Assembly: GCF_003315205.1 (NCBI RefSeq)
Contig: NZ_QNRR01000010.1
Coordinates: 124,001 to 188,000 of the forward strand
Direction of reading: 5' to 3'
Source: Roseimicrobium gellanilyticum
GTDB lineage: Bacteria > Verrucomicrobiota > Verrucomicrobiia > Verrucomicrobiales > Verrucomicrobiaceae
Length of the DNA stretch: 64,000 bases
How positions within the stretch are numbered: the first letter of the stretch is position 1; each line of letters starts with the position of its first letter. The translations under genes and the position numbers were made by a program. Below are positions 8,257 through 17,900 of the stretch, piece by piece. The notes beneath the pieces are model-generated. The model saw only the letters and a program-made list of their open reading frames with translations, had not been told where the DNA came from and searched no databases.

Positions 8257-9530
8257 AGCCTCCGGCCTGGCTGCGCGAGTTGCACCGCCAGTGGCAATCC
8301 GCTCGCGGTGCGCGGGCGCAGCAGGCCAGCCGATCGTTCCTGCGAGCTTGGGAGAATTTGCTGGATGACGCAGGCGTGACCTCTGCGGATGAGCGTCTCG
8401 TGGCAGAACGTGAAGCCATCGCGCTGGAGAAGGAAGGGAGGCTCAAGCTGGTGCGCCATCGTTATCGGAAGTATCGCATTGAGAAGATTGCGTTGCCGCT
8501 GGAGTCGGAAGTATGGCTTACCAGCTTGTTTGGGGGGAAGGTGGGAAGCGAACGGCTCGAACGGAGTTTTGCAATTCTCCGTCAGAACTGCGCACGCCTG
8601 CATCTCCGGTATCCCCAAGAATGGGTCGCATTGTGTAATCACATTCAAATGTCATGGGAGACGGGGGAAACATGTCGACCGTTTTCGTGGCGGCATCCTG
8701 AGTTGGTTGAAAGAGCTTTCGATTCGTTGTTCGCGCTCACCTCAAAGGATTGGCGGCCTGGCATTCGCGAGCGAATCGCCAGCGAATTGCTCGGATGGGG
8801 ATCAAAGGGCATCGAGGAACGGCGAGCTGAATTGGACGCCGCTTTGGTTCTTATGTTCGGCGAGCCATTCAGTCTGGAATCACTTGGCCTGGTTGGTACT
8901 CTCAGTCGTGTGATCGTGCAGGGGCCGCTTGTGATTCACTTCGCGGACGGTTCCTCCCATGACACATCCAGCCTGCAAGGTCCTGCCACCATTACCCATG
9001 CAGATCTCCTGCGGGCTACCCATGCCACCACGGCGGCCGCTCGCCTGCTGAGCATTGAGAACGAGAAGAGCACGTTCGCCGATGCTTGCACCGCCAATCG
9101 CGAAGGCGATACCCTGCTGCTCGCCACGTCCTATCCCACCGCCGCCACGCTCCGCCTGCTGGAGCTGCTGTCGGAGGAGCTTCCCCATTTTCACTTCGGC
9201 GATACAGATGTGTCAGGTTATGCCATCCTTAATGCACTTCGGCAGCGAAGTCCTCGTCCGGTACACCCCTTTCTAATGGTTTGGGAAGATGATGTAGCTT
9301 CCAAGGCGCTGAGTGAGTACGATCAACGTCTGCTGCCTGCTCTCTTGGAGAGCGATTTGCTGGAGGACTGCCGCGAGCAACTTGAGCGCATCAAATATGC
9401 CGGGCGCAAAGGTCGGTTCGAGCAGGAACGGTACGGAATACCTGAGCTGCCGACATGGCCTTTTTGGAGGGCATCCGCACCCTTCAGAAAATTCCCCCTT
9501 TGCAGTCACAATCCAGAAGATGTATTTTGA
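8253..9530 (+). CDS. jetD: Wadjet Toprim-like nuclease JetD (DUF3322/DUF2220)
   Basis: 425 residues, starting inside the jetC stop (ATGA). The N-terminal third (WLRELHRQWQ, then RHRYRKYRIEKIALPLESEVWL) matches DUF3322. The C-terminal DUF2220/Toprim part has the acidic residue in SIENEKSTF (Glu269) and the metal-binding FGDTDVSGYAIL with Asp317 and Asp319, the DxD of topoisomerase-VI-A-like nucleases. JetD is the DNA-cleaving subunit recruited by JetABC. The tail after residue 395 (PELPTWPFWRASAPFRKFPL) is followed by the stop six bases before the antitoxin gene. GC content dips around 8600-8700 and near 9500 compared with jetC. Confidence 0.92.
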   Translation: MKPPAWLRELHRQWQSARGARAQQASRSFLRAWENLLDDAGVTSADERLVAEREAIALEKEGRLKLVRHRYRKYRIEKIALPLESEVWLTSLFGGKVGSERLERSFAILRQNCARLHLRYPQEWVALCNHIQMSWETGETCRPFSWRHPELVERAFDSLFALTSKDWRPGIRERIASELLGWGSKGIEERRAELDAALVLMFGEPFSLESLGLVGTLSRVIVQGPLVIHFADGSSHDTSSLQGPATITHADLLRATHATTAAARLLSIENEKSTFADACTANREGDTLLLATSYPTAATLRLLELLSEELPHFHFGDTDVSGYAILNALRQRSPRPVHPFLMVWEDDVASKALSEYDQRLLPALLESDLLEDCREQLERIKYAGRKGRFEQERYGIPELPTWPFWRASAPFRKFPLCSHNPEDVF

Positions 9531-9536
9531 TCCTCA

Positions 9537-9761
9537 ATGAATGTGGACGAACTTGCGCCAGAGGCCCTGAAGCTGCCCATCCGTGAGCGAGCCATCCTGG
9601 CGGCCTTTCTTTGGGAAAGCCTGGATGATCCGTATGCCAAGGTGGAGGATCTTGACGATGAAGAAGCTCTGGCTCTAGCCGAGAAACGGGATGAGGAAAT
9701 TGAGTCTGGTGCAGTTAAGCCTTTGACTCATGCGGAGCTGATGAGTCGTCTTCGGAAATGA
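9537..9761 (+). CDS. addiction-module antitoxin, small acidic helical family
   Basis: 74 residues. Sequence such as ELAPEALKLPIRERAILAAFLWESLDDP and the acidic middle (EDLDDEEALALAEKRDEEIESGA) match the 'putative addiction module component' antitoxins paired with RelE/ParE toxins. The stop overlaps the toxin start (ATGA, 9758-9761). It begins six bases after jetD, with no room for an independent promoter except inside jetD, so co-transcription with the Wadjet operon is likely. It would neutralise the adjacent toxin and may autoregulate, although no DNA-binding fold is obvious. Confidence 0.85.
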   Translation: MNVDELAPEALKLPIRERAILAAFLWESLDDPYAKVEDLDDEEALALAEKRDEEIESGAVKPLTHAELMSRLRK

Positions 9762-10051
9762 GGATCGAGTATCATCCTTCTGTAGCAGAAGAGCTTGAGG
9801 AGATTCATCACTTCTACGAATCGCGTTCGCCAGGGTTGGGAGATGAGTTCGTAAATGAATTCGAACGGCAGGTGATGCGCATTGCCTCTATGCCAGAGCG
9901 TTGGATGGTTGTGCGGAGAGACATCCGACGCTCAATGATGAAGAGGTTTCCTTACGTTATCTTCTTTCGGTGGATTCCCGAAGATGTTGTTCGAGTCACG
10001 GTGGTGAAGCACGAACATCGGCACCCGTCCTACGGGATGCAGCGGCGATGA
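9758..10051 (+). CDS. RelE/ParE superfamily toxin
   Basis: 97 residues, translationally coupled to the antitoxin (ATGA). The compact RelE/ParE fold is visible: IEYHPSVAEELEEIHHFYES at the start, ERWMVVRRDIRRSMMKRFPYVIFFR in the core, and VRVTVVKHEHRHPSYG at the end. Members either cleave mRNA on the ribosome (RelE) or poison gyrase (ParE). The IHHFYES and FPYVIFF features are shared by the ParE-like branch, so the mechanism stays open. The stop is 12 bases from the stop of the convergent holA, which marks the right edge of the defence island. Confidence 0.88.
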   Translation: MRIEYHPSVAEELEEIHHFYESRSPGLGDEFVNEFERQVMRIASMPERWMVVRRDIRRSMMKRFPYVIFFRWIPEDVVRVTVVKHEHRHPSYGMQRR

Positions 10052-10063
10052 TGACTGAGGCTA

Positions 10064-11209
10064 TCACGCCGCCTTCCTCTGACCTGGCTTGCTGAGCATC
10101 CCTACCAAGAATCTCTCCAGCACCAGCTGCGGATCAATACTGGTGGTCACCAGCTTGAGGTTCGCATCCAGACATGCTTGCAGCGCGGCGCGTAGTTCGG
10201 CGGCGGTGTATTTGGAGCTCTCTCCGAGTGCGAGGAACACAGGATACACATTCAGCCCGCTGCCATCCTTCTTCTTCGGCAAGTGCGAGGTTTCAGAAGC
10301 GGGAAGCTTGTCCAGTGCCGCAGCGAAGGCGGGATAGGCTGTGCGCGGCAGACGAGGATGACGTGCCACCAAGTCAGCCGCGAGCAGCATGCTCTTCACG
10401 CGAGGGACGATGGCCGCGAGCAGGATGCCGATGGGACTCTGCCCCTGATACACCAGCGTGCGGACGAGTTCGAGAGCGCGGCGCAGATCACGTTTGCCCA
10501 TCGCATTGCCGAGCTCGAAGATCACGCCGGCGCGATTGAGCGGCACCAAAAGCCTCACATCTTCCACCGTCACGCGGGTGCGTTCTCCCAGGAAGAGACT
10601 GAGCTTTTCCACCTCGCTGTCGAGCTGGCGGGTGTCTTCGCCCGCGAGATGGACGAGCATCTCAATGGCATCATTGTCGAACGTGATGCCAAGGTCACGA
10701 GCGCGGCGCTCCACGAGAGGGATGACCTCATCTTCCCAACCGGTCTTGCTCGTGTCCGGCTTGTCGAAGGTGCGCAGGTCCGCGAGCTTCTGGATACGCT
10801 TGTACGCGCTGCGTCGCTTGTCCACGGCCGAGGCGCTGAGGAGGAACTTCACCTCGGGAGGAAGCTGCTGCTCCACGTAGTCCAGAATGGTCTCCATGCC
10901 CTCGGTGGCAGCATTGGTCTTGCCCACCTGGCTGTCGGCGAGGAAGTTCGCATTCTTCAGCCACACCAGCTTGCCGCCGCCGAAGAATGGAAGCGTTTGC
11001 AGGGCATCCAGGGAGCGGCGCACGATTTGCGCGCAGTGCTCCGCGCTCTCGGCGATACCTTCGATGATATCGACGCCGAAGTCGCCTGCATCCGGGGGAG
11101 ACAACTCCCGCGAGAGCCGGATGGCCGCCTCCTTCATCAGCGCTTCATCCGTGCCCAAAACGGCGATGAAGTTCGAAGCGGCGGAGGCGGCGGATTTCTT
11201 GGGAGGCAT
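10064..11209 (-). CDS. holA: DNA polymerase III delta subunit
   Basis: 381 residues from ATG at 11209. The clamp-loader delta subunit opens the beta clamp during replication. The N-terminal domain reads FIAVLGTDEALMKEAAIRLSREL, followed by LQTLPFFGGGKLVWLKNANF and the VKFLLSASAVDKRRSAYKRIQKLAD segment. The C-terminal collar domain contains LLLAAIVPRVKSMLLAADL. These are the usual HolA landmarks at usual length, with no sign of the P-loop because delta is non-ATPase. Leader pyrimidine-rich (CTTCTCTCCA before ATG). Convergent with the toxin gene. Housekeeping gene bordering the island. Confidence 0.92.
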   Translation of the reverse strand: MPPKKSAASAASNFIAVLGTDEALMKEAAIRLSRELSPPDAGDFGVDIIEGIAESAEHCAQIVRRSLDALQTLPFFGGGKLVWLKNANFLADSQVGKTNAATEGMETILDYVEQQLPPEVKFLLSASAVDKRRSAYKRIQKLADLRTFDKPDTSKTGWEDEVIPLVERRARDLGITFDNDAIEMLVHLAGEDTRQLDSEVEKLSLFLGERTRVTVEDVRLLVPLNRAGVIFELGNAMGKRDLRRALELVRTLVYQGQSPIGILLAAIVPRVKSMLLAADLVARHPRLPRTAYPAFAAALDKLPASETSHLPKKKDGSGLNVYPVFLALGESSKYTAAELRAALQACLDANLKLVTTSIDPQLVLERFLVGMLSKPGQRKAA

Positions 11210-11218
11210 TGGAGAGAA

Positions 11219-11252
11219 GGGTTAAGGGAAAAGGGGCAAGGGTCAAGGGGGG
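11219..11252 (+). repeat. G-quadruplex-type tract upstream of the GAF gene
   Basis: Five runs of three or more G occur at 11219-11221, 11226-11228, 11233-11236, 11240-11242 and 11247-11252, with 3-4 base A/T/C-containing loops. This meets the common G3+N1-7 definition of a quadruplex motif. It lies between the divergent starts of holA and the GAF protein, so it is in the upstream region of both. Short AAGGG units suggest it arose as a degenerate tandem repeat. Role unknown. Confidence 0.6.
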
Positions 11253-11326
11253 AGGCATTGGTACGAGAGGAACCGGTTCAGAGTCCCGTTGACTCCATGA
11301 CCTCCTGACCTTTGACTCTACCCACC

Positions 11327-11776
11327 ATGTCTTCCCCGATTTCCCAGCTTCTCTCCGCTTCTCCCCTCGACTGGCAGGCTGTGCTCGATGCCGTGGTGGC
11401 AGATTTCTCTGGAGCCACCGGCACCCTGCATCGTCTGGACCCCACGGATGGCCTGTTGAAAATCGTGGCCCATCGTGGCATTCCTCCTCAACTCATTCCG
11501 GTGATCGGTACTATTCCGGTGGGCAAAGGCATCGCCGGCGTGGCGGCAGAGCGTCGTGAGCCGGTGGAACTGTGCAACTTGCAGCAGGACCTTGGCGGTG
11601 TGGCCAAGGAGGGGGCGCGAGCGACAAATGTGCAGGGCTCCCTGGCCGTGCCGTGTCTGGATGGCGAGGAACTGCGCGGCACGCTTGGCGTGGGACTGTC
11701 CGTGCCACATGATTTCACGGAAGAGGAAATGGAGCGGCTGATGGCTTTGGGGCGAGACGTGGCGGTGAAACTTTGA
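11327..11776 (+). CDS. GAF-domain protein
   Basis: 149 residues from ATG at 11327 (a TTG at 11312 is less likely). The whole protein is one GAF domain: TGTLHRLDPTDGLLKIVAHRGIP, IPVGKGIAGVAAERREPVELCNL, GSLAVPCLDGEELRGTLGVG and a final helix with EEEMERLMALGRDVA. GAF domains bind small ligands or support redox sensing. Free-methionine-sulfoxide reductases are also single GAF domains, but the conserved Cys trio of that family is not evident here. No output domain is attached, so it may act in trans. Cytoplasmic. Confidence 0.8.
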   Translation: MSSPISQLLSASPLDWQAVLDAVVADFSGATGTLHRLDPTDGLLKIVAHRGIPPQLIPVIGTIPVGKGIAGVAAERREPVELCNLQQDLGGVAKEGARATNVQGSLAVPCLDGEELRGTLGVGLSVPHDFTEEEMERLMALGRDVAVKL

Positions 11777-11829
11777 GCAATAATGTTTTGGACGAAAGAA
11801 TATCCGTCCTGATATATTGTTCGACTGAT

Positions 11830-12717
11830 ATGCAGAATAAATTGATTGTATGTTGTCTGCTCCTGCATCTGGCCATGGCATGGCCCGGGCATGCGGAGAT
11901 CCGTCGTTATACGCTGCAGGATGGAACATCATTCGAGGGAGAACTCGTCGAGACGAAACGTGACGCCTGGGCGTTCATGCTCCTGGATGGGTCCATTCGA
12001 ACCCTGAACCTCTGGGGACTGATTCCCGCTGACAGGGAGAAGGTTCAAAACGAGATCACGGAACGGGTGAAAAATCGGGACAAGGTGATGCCTGCTGGCA
12101 ATGCGCTCTCGACAGTTGCTACCCCAGAAACGCCCGCGACCCCCGGGGTCATTCCGGCTTCCTACAGCTTTAACGTCACTTGGTCCGACGGAAGCAATAA
12201 GTCGATCCTCATCCTCGATGGAGCCAAGTCGGCTGCAGATATCCGCAGGGAAAGGAAGGACCTGGAACGTAGCGTGGAAGATTCTGATTCCGCGAATTTC
12301 GGGCCTTCCATTCCTCTCGATCGTCTTGAGTCAGACACCAAGCGCTACCAAATATTCAGTCACCCTTTCTCCAGACTCTGCAATGTGAAGTTGGTCAATA
12401 ACAGTGCTGGCGATCTTGCGGACTTGAAAGTGCGGTACACCATTTCTTATCTCAAGGACGGCAGCCGTCCGGGGACGGCGATGCAAATGTCTGACGAATA
12501 CCAAATTCCCCTTGTGAAGAGAGGTGCGGCTGTGGAATTTGCCACGAAGAGTGTGCTGCTTGATGTCAGGGTGGTGCAGCGTAAAGACCCTCGAATGAAC
12601 GGCTTGGGTACTGGTCCGAAAAAGCGTTCCTACGGACAAATCGTGGGGCTGTCCCTGGATGTCATCCACAACGATAAAGTGGTGCACCACTACGACAGTC
12701 CCCAAGCCAAAAAGTAA
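11830..12717 (+). CDS. secreted protein with SHD1-like N-terminal domain
   Basis: 295 residues from ATG at 11830, chosen because a signal peptide follows (MQNKLIVCCLLLHLAMAWPGHA). Residues 23-70 (RRYTLQDGTSFEGELVETKRDAW, then LDGSIRTLNLWGLIPADREKV) follow the pattern of the SLA1-homology-domain-1 type repeats common in Planctomycetes and Verrucomicrobia exported proteins. The rest is unrecognised, with a beta-rich C-terminal half that could be an immunoglobulin-like domain (CNVKLVNNSAGDLADLKVRYTISYLKDG). Base composition is lower in GC than flanking enzymes, as for other lineage-specific secreted genes here. Function unknown. Confidence 0.6.
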   Translation: MQNKLIVCCLLLHLAMAWPGHAEIRRYTLQDGTSFEGELVETKRDAWAFMLLDGSIRTLNLWGLIPADREKVQNEITERVKNRDKVMPAGNALSTVATPETPATPGVIPASYSFNVTWSDGSNKSILILDGAKSAADIRRERKDLERSVEDSDSANFGPSIPLDRLESDTKRYQIFSHPFSRLCNVKLVNNSAGDLADLKVRYTISYLKDGSRPGTAMQMSDEYQIPLVKRGAAVEFATKSVLLDVRVVQRKDPRMNGLGTGPKKRSYGQIVGLSLDVIHNDKVVHHYDSPQAKK

Positions 12718-12727
12718 CCGGGGAGAC

Positions 12728-12762
12728 GGTCCGGCCTCTGCGGAAGCCGGACCAAGCCTTTT
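12728..12762. terminator. hairpin plus T-run between convergent genes
   Basis: A perfect 8-base stem (GGTCCGGC at 12728-12735, GCCGGACC at 12746-12753) with a 10-base loop is followed by TTTT at 12759-12762. It separates the plus-strand SHD1-like gene (stop 12717) from the minus-strand accC (stop 12783). Likely an intrinsic terminator for the plus-strand gene and possibly bidirectional. Confidence 0.65.
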
Positions 12763-12782
12763 GATGCAGGTTGGTCGGACTA

Positions 12783-14150
<1,368 letters not shown>

Positions 14151-14196
14151 GAAGGAGGTTGGCCGGGTAAACGAACTGAACTGGGGACCGGAAGGT

Positions 14197-14237
14197 CTGG
14201 GCTGCTGGGGAGCGGGAGTGAGCTGTCAGCAGCCCGG
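14197..14237 (-). promoter_or_regulatory. intercistronic hairpin between accB and accC
   Basis: GGGCTGCT at 14199-14206 pairs with AGCAGCCC at 14228-14235, with an extra G-C pair inward and more pairs outward, around a loop of about 20 bases. It lies in the 113-base gap between accB (stop 14264) and accC (start 14150). It could stabilise or attenuate the accB-accC message so that the two subunits are made in different amounts. Role inferred. Confidence 0.45.
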
Positions 14238-14263
14238 GAGGGGGAAGGGCAGACGTATCGTGC

Positions 14264-14797
14264 TTACTTCAGCTCGAAGAGGGGCTGTCCGTACTGCACG
14301 GGCTTCGCATCATCCACGAGGATGCGTACGACGGTGCCGCGGGCTTCGGCCTTGATTTCATTCATCACCTTCATGGCCTCGATGATGCAGACCACGGTGT
14401 TTTCATCCACCGTGTCGCCCACATTGACGAAGGACTTCTCCCCGGGAGAAGAGGAGCGATAGAAGGTGCCGACCATCGGGGAATTGATGGTGGGGCCAGC
14501 GGGTTCCGCGGCGGCGGGTGCCGCAGCTGCTGCGGGTGCGGCAGCGGGGGCAGCCGCAGGAGCGGCGACGGGTGCGGCGATCATCGGGGCAGCCATGGTA
14601 GTGGCTCCCACGGGAATCTTGGAAAGGAGGTCCTTGGCGGCCTCTACATCCGAGCCGCGACGCAGTTTGATTTTAAAAGACCCATGTTCCAGGTGGAAGA
14701 AAGACAGGTCGTTCTTGCTCATCAAATCTACGATCTGCCGGATCTCCTTGAGGTCCAGCCCTTGGGGGTCTTTCGGATGGTTGGTGTCGTTCTCCAT
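14264..14797 (-). CDS. accB: acetyl-CoA carboxylase, biotin carboxyl carrier protein
   Basis: 177 residues from ATG at 14797; upstream in-frame codons look non-coding. The N-terminal helix region (LKEIRQIVDLMSKNDLSFFHLEHGSFKIKLRR) is typical of BCCP. A long Ala/Pro linker (about residues 67-105) connects it to the C-terminal biotinyl domain with EAMKVMNEI, whose Lys143 is the expected biotin site. It carries the carboxyl group from AccC to the carboxyltransferase (AccAD, not in this window). First gene of the accB-accC operon. The upstream gap 14798-14917 should hold the promoter. Leader pyrimidine-rich. Confidence 0.97.
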   Translation of the reverse strand: MENDTNHPKDPQGLDLKEIRQIVDLMSKNDLSFFHLEHGSFKIKLRRGSDVEAAKDLLSKIPVGATTMAAPMIAAPVAAPAAAPAAAPAAAAAPAAAEPAGPTINSPMVGTFYRSSSPGEKSFVNVGDTVDENTVVCIIEAMKVMNEIKAEARGTVVRILVDDAKPVQYGQPLFELK

Positions 14798-14917
14798 GGA
14801 TTGGAAAAGAATGGAGCGGACTGGAAGCGAGGATGCCCGAAATGGCAAGAGGGAAGTCACAGGGGAGGTTTCTCCAACTCCCTGTGTACTATGGGGTTTT
14901 CGCCTGGAAATGCGAGC

Positions 14918-17900
14918 CTATTTCGGTTCTGCCCGAGCCTCTCCGGACCTCATGCCAAGGTTCCCATACCGGTGATAGTCGAAGCTGAGGCTCTGCTCCT
15001 GCACGTACCAGAGCAGCTCTGCCCGGCCTTCCATGAGCACCGGGGCATCGGCAATGAAGACATTCACTTCCGCCGAGGCGCGTCGGATTTCCAGGGGGAT
15101 CCGGGCTGCGGAAGCGTAGCGCACACGATCGGTCTGACCCTCGGAGATGATCCGGGCGAGCTCGGCATTCGATTCTTCCACGAACTCGATGGCCCCTGCC
15201 CAGCCCTCCGTGGCGGTCTGGAGGCGGGTGAGGGCCCTCCATTCCAAATGTGGGGGGCTGCTCACGGTAATGCGGCAGCCGGCGACCCGGGCTGCTGCGA
15301 CGCGAGCGAAGAGGTCAAAGGACGTGTCATCGGGGTGCAGGCGGATGCGCAGGTCACGGACTGGCAGGTAGCGGCGGATGTTGTCCTGACCGGGCAGGCG
15401 GAAATCATCGTGCTCCACGCCGAATTCCATCTCCCACGCCCGTTCATAGCTGGTGAAGGCGGCGATGAGGCGGGAGTTTTCCGTGAGATTCAGCGTGTCC
15501 CAGTCCTGCAGCGCGGCTAGGAGCCGGGCCATCTCGCCGTCAGGGCGCGGGGTGGAGGGTGTGGCGGGAAGGGTCTCGCTGAATTCCATGAACTGCGCCA
15601 CGTAGTTCGGTCCACCCGCCTTGATGCCAGGGCCGAAGGCGCTCTTTCCCATGCCGCCGAAAGGCTGACGCAGGACGATGGCTCCCACCGTGGTGCGGTT
15701 GATGTAGAGATTCCCCGCGCGAATGCCGGCGCGCCACTCGGTCTGCTCGCGGTCGTCCAGACTCTCCAGCCCGCTCGTGAGGCCAAAGCCTGTCTGGTTT
15801 ACCAGGGCGATGGCTTCGTGCAGCTTTTCGTAGCGCATGACGCCGAGCACCGGACCGAAGAACTCCGTGAGGTGCGTGTAGCTGCCGGACTGCACACCCC
15901 ATTTGATCCCCGGGGACCAAAGGTGGGGATTCCCCTCCAGGCGTTGTGGCATGAGTGCCCAGGATTCGCCCGGCTCCAGGGTCTGCAGCGCATTCTCCAG
16001 ATCACCCGAGGGCGGACGGATCAGAGGTCCCATTTTGGGGGTGAGATCCCATGCAGATCCGATGGTGAGGCTTTCCGCCGCCTCCACGAGGGCTCGTTTG
16101 AATTGTGGGTCGTCATACACCTCTGCCTCCAGCAGGAGCAGGGAGGTGGCGGAACATTTTTGTCCCGCATGGCTGAAGGCGGAGTGCAGCACGTTCTTGA
16201 TGGCCAGGTCGCGATCCGAGAGTGCCGTGACAGTGGTCACATTCTTCCCACCGGTTTCTGCGCTGAGCGGCAGGGCGGGATTTTCGCGCAGCATGTGCAG
16301 CGCTGTCTCCGTGCCTCCAGTGAGGATGACCGCATTCACCTTGGGATGCTGCACCAGCGCGCGGCCCTCCGTGCCACCACTGCATGGCACGAACTGCAAC
16401 GTTTGGCGGGAAACACCGGCGCGCCAGAAGCATTTGCAGAACTCCCATGCCACCAACACCGCGTCGGAGGCGGGCTTGAGGATGACGGTATTTCCTGCTG
16501 CGAGTGCTGCGACGACGCCTCCACAGGGGATGGCAATGGGAAAGTTCCATGGTGAGACGACGACAACCACGCCCTTTCCTTTGGCAATGAGATGAGGTGA
16601 TACACCCTCCATCCACATCCTGGCGGTGGCGGCGTAGAATTCCGCGAAGTCGACGGCTTCGCTCACCTCAGGGTCGGACTCGGTGAGGACCTTGCCACCA
16701 TTCGCCATCGCGGCGCCCATGAGATCGGCGCGAGCCTGGCGTAGCTCTTGGGCGACTCGCTTGAGAATGGTCTGGCGCTCGGTGGGGTCGAGGTCGCGCC
16801 AGCCGTCCGGATCATTTGCGGCGCACTCCACAGCACGTGCGACGTCTTCAGCACTGGCCTGACGATAACGGCCTACGATCACACCCGGTCGCGAGGGATC
16901 CACACAATCGCGGACTTTGCGGTCGGCGAGCAGTTCCTTGCCATCCAGCACCAGTGGGATTTCCGTGGCGTGGCCGTCGCAGAGGGGTTTCCACTTCTCC
17001 ACGATGGATTGAGCCCACTCGGCGTGGTGAGGCAGGGACCAGTCGGTATCCGGCTCATTGCGGAAAGCGCCGACAAGCGGTACCTCGGCTGGCAGGCGGC
17101 GATCCTGGGTGCGCCGTGGCGCATCATTGAGATCCGGCAGCAGGGCGAAGGATTCGCGGAACCCTCTCTCAAGTCCCCGCCACTCGGCGCTGCCGGGCGA
17201 GAGCTTGAAGGCATGCCGCAGGAAGTTTTCCTCGCCTGTATTCTCATCGAGCCGGCGGATGAGATAGCCGATCGCGCTGAGGAAATGTTCCTTCCGGCAG
17301 ACGGGCGCGTACAGCAGGAGGTTGGACGCTCTCTCAAACAAGGCACGACGCTGGTGATTCGCCATGCCCTCCAGCATCTCAAACTGCACATGATCAAATG
17401 CGTTGCTCTCCTGCACCAGCGTCAGCGCATAAGCGACGTCGAAGAGATTGTGGGAAGCGATGCCCAGTCGCACGGCAGGGAGGTTTTCCGGCGCGAGTCC
17501 TTCATGCAGCATGCGCTTGTAGTTCGCATCCGTCTCCAGTTTCGTCTTGAAAGGAGCCTGCGGCCAGTCCTTCAGCGCTGCCTCGAAGCGCTCCATCTCC
17601 ATGTTCGCGCCCTTCACAAGACGAATGGTGACGGAAGCACCTCCAGCGGCAGTGCGTTTCCGTGCCCATGCGTTGATGATGCGCTGCCACCTCGCACTAT
17701 CCGGCACATAGGCTTGCAGTGCGATTCCGGCGCTGACTTTTTCCAGACCTGGACGATCCAGCGTGCGCATGAAGACCTCACATGTGAGGCTCAGGTCACG
17801 ATACTCCTCCATGTCGAGGTAGATGAACTTCGGCACGCGGGAGCCATCGGTACGGGTGAAGGTCGAGCGCGCTGCACTGCGGTAGAGCCGCTCCAGGCGA

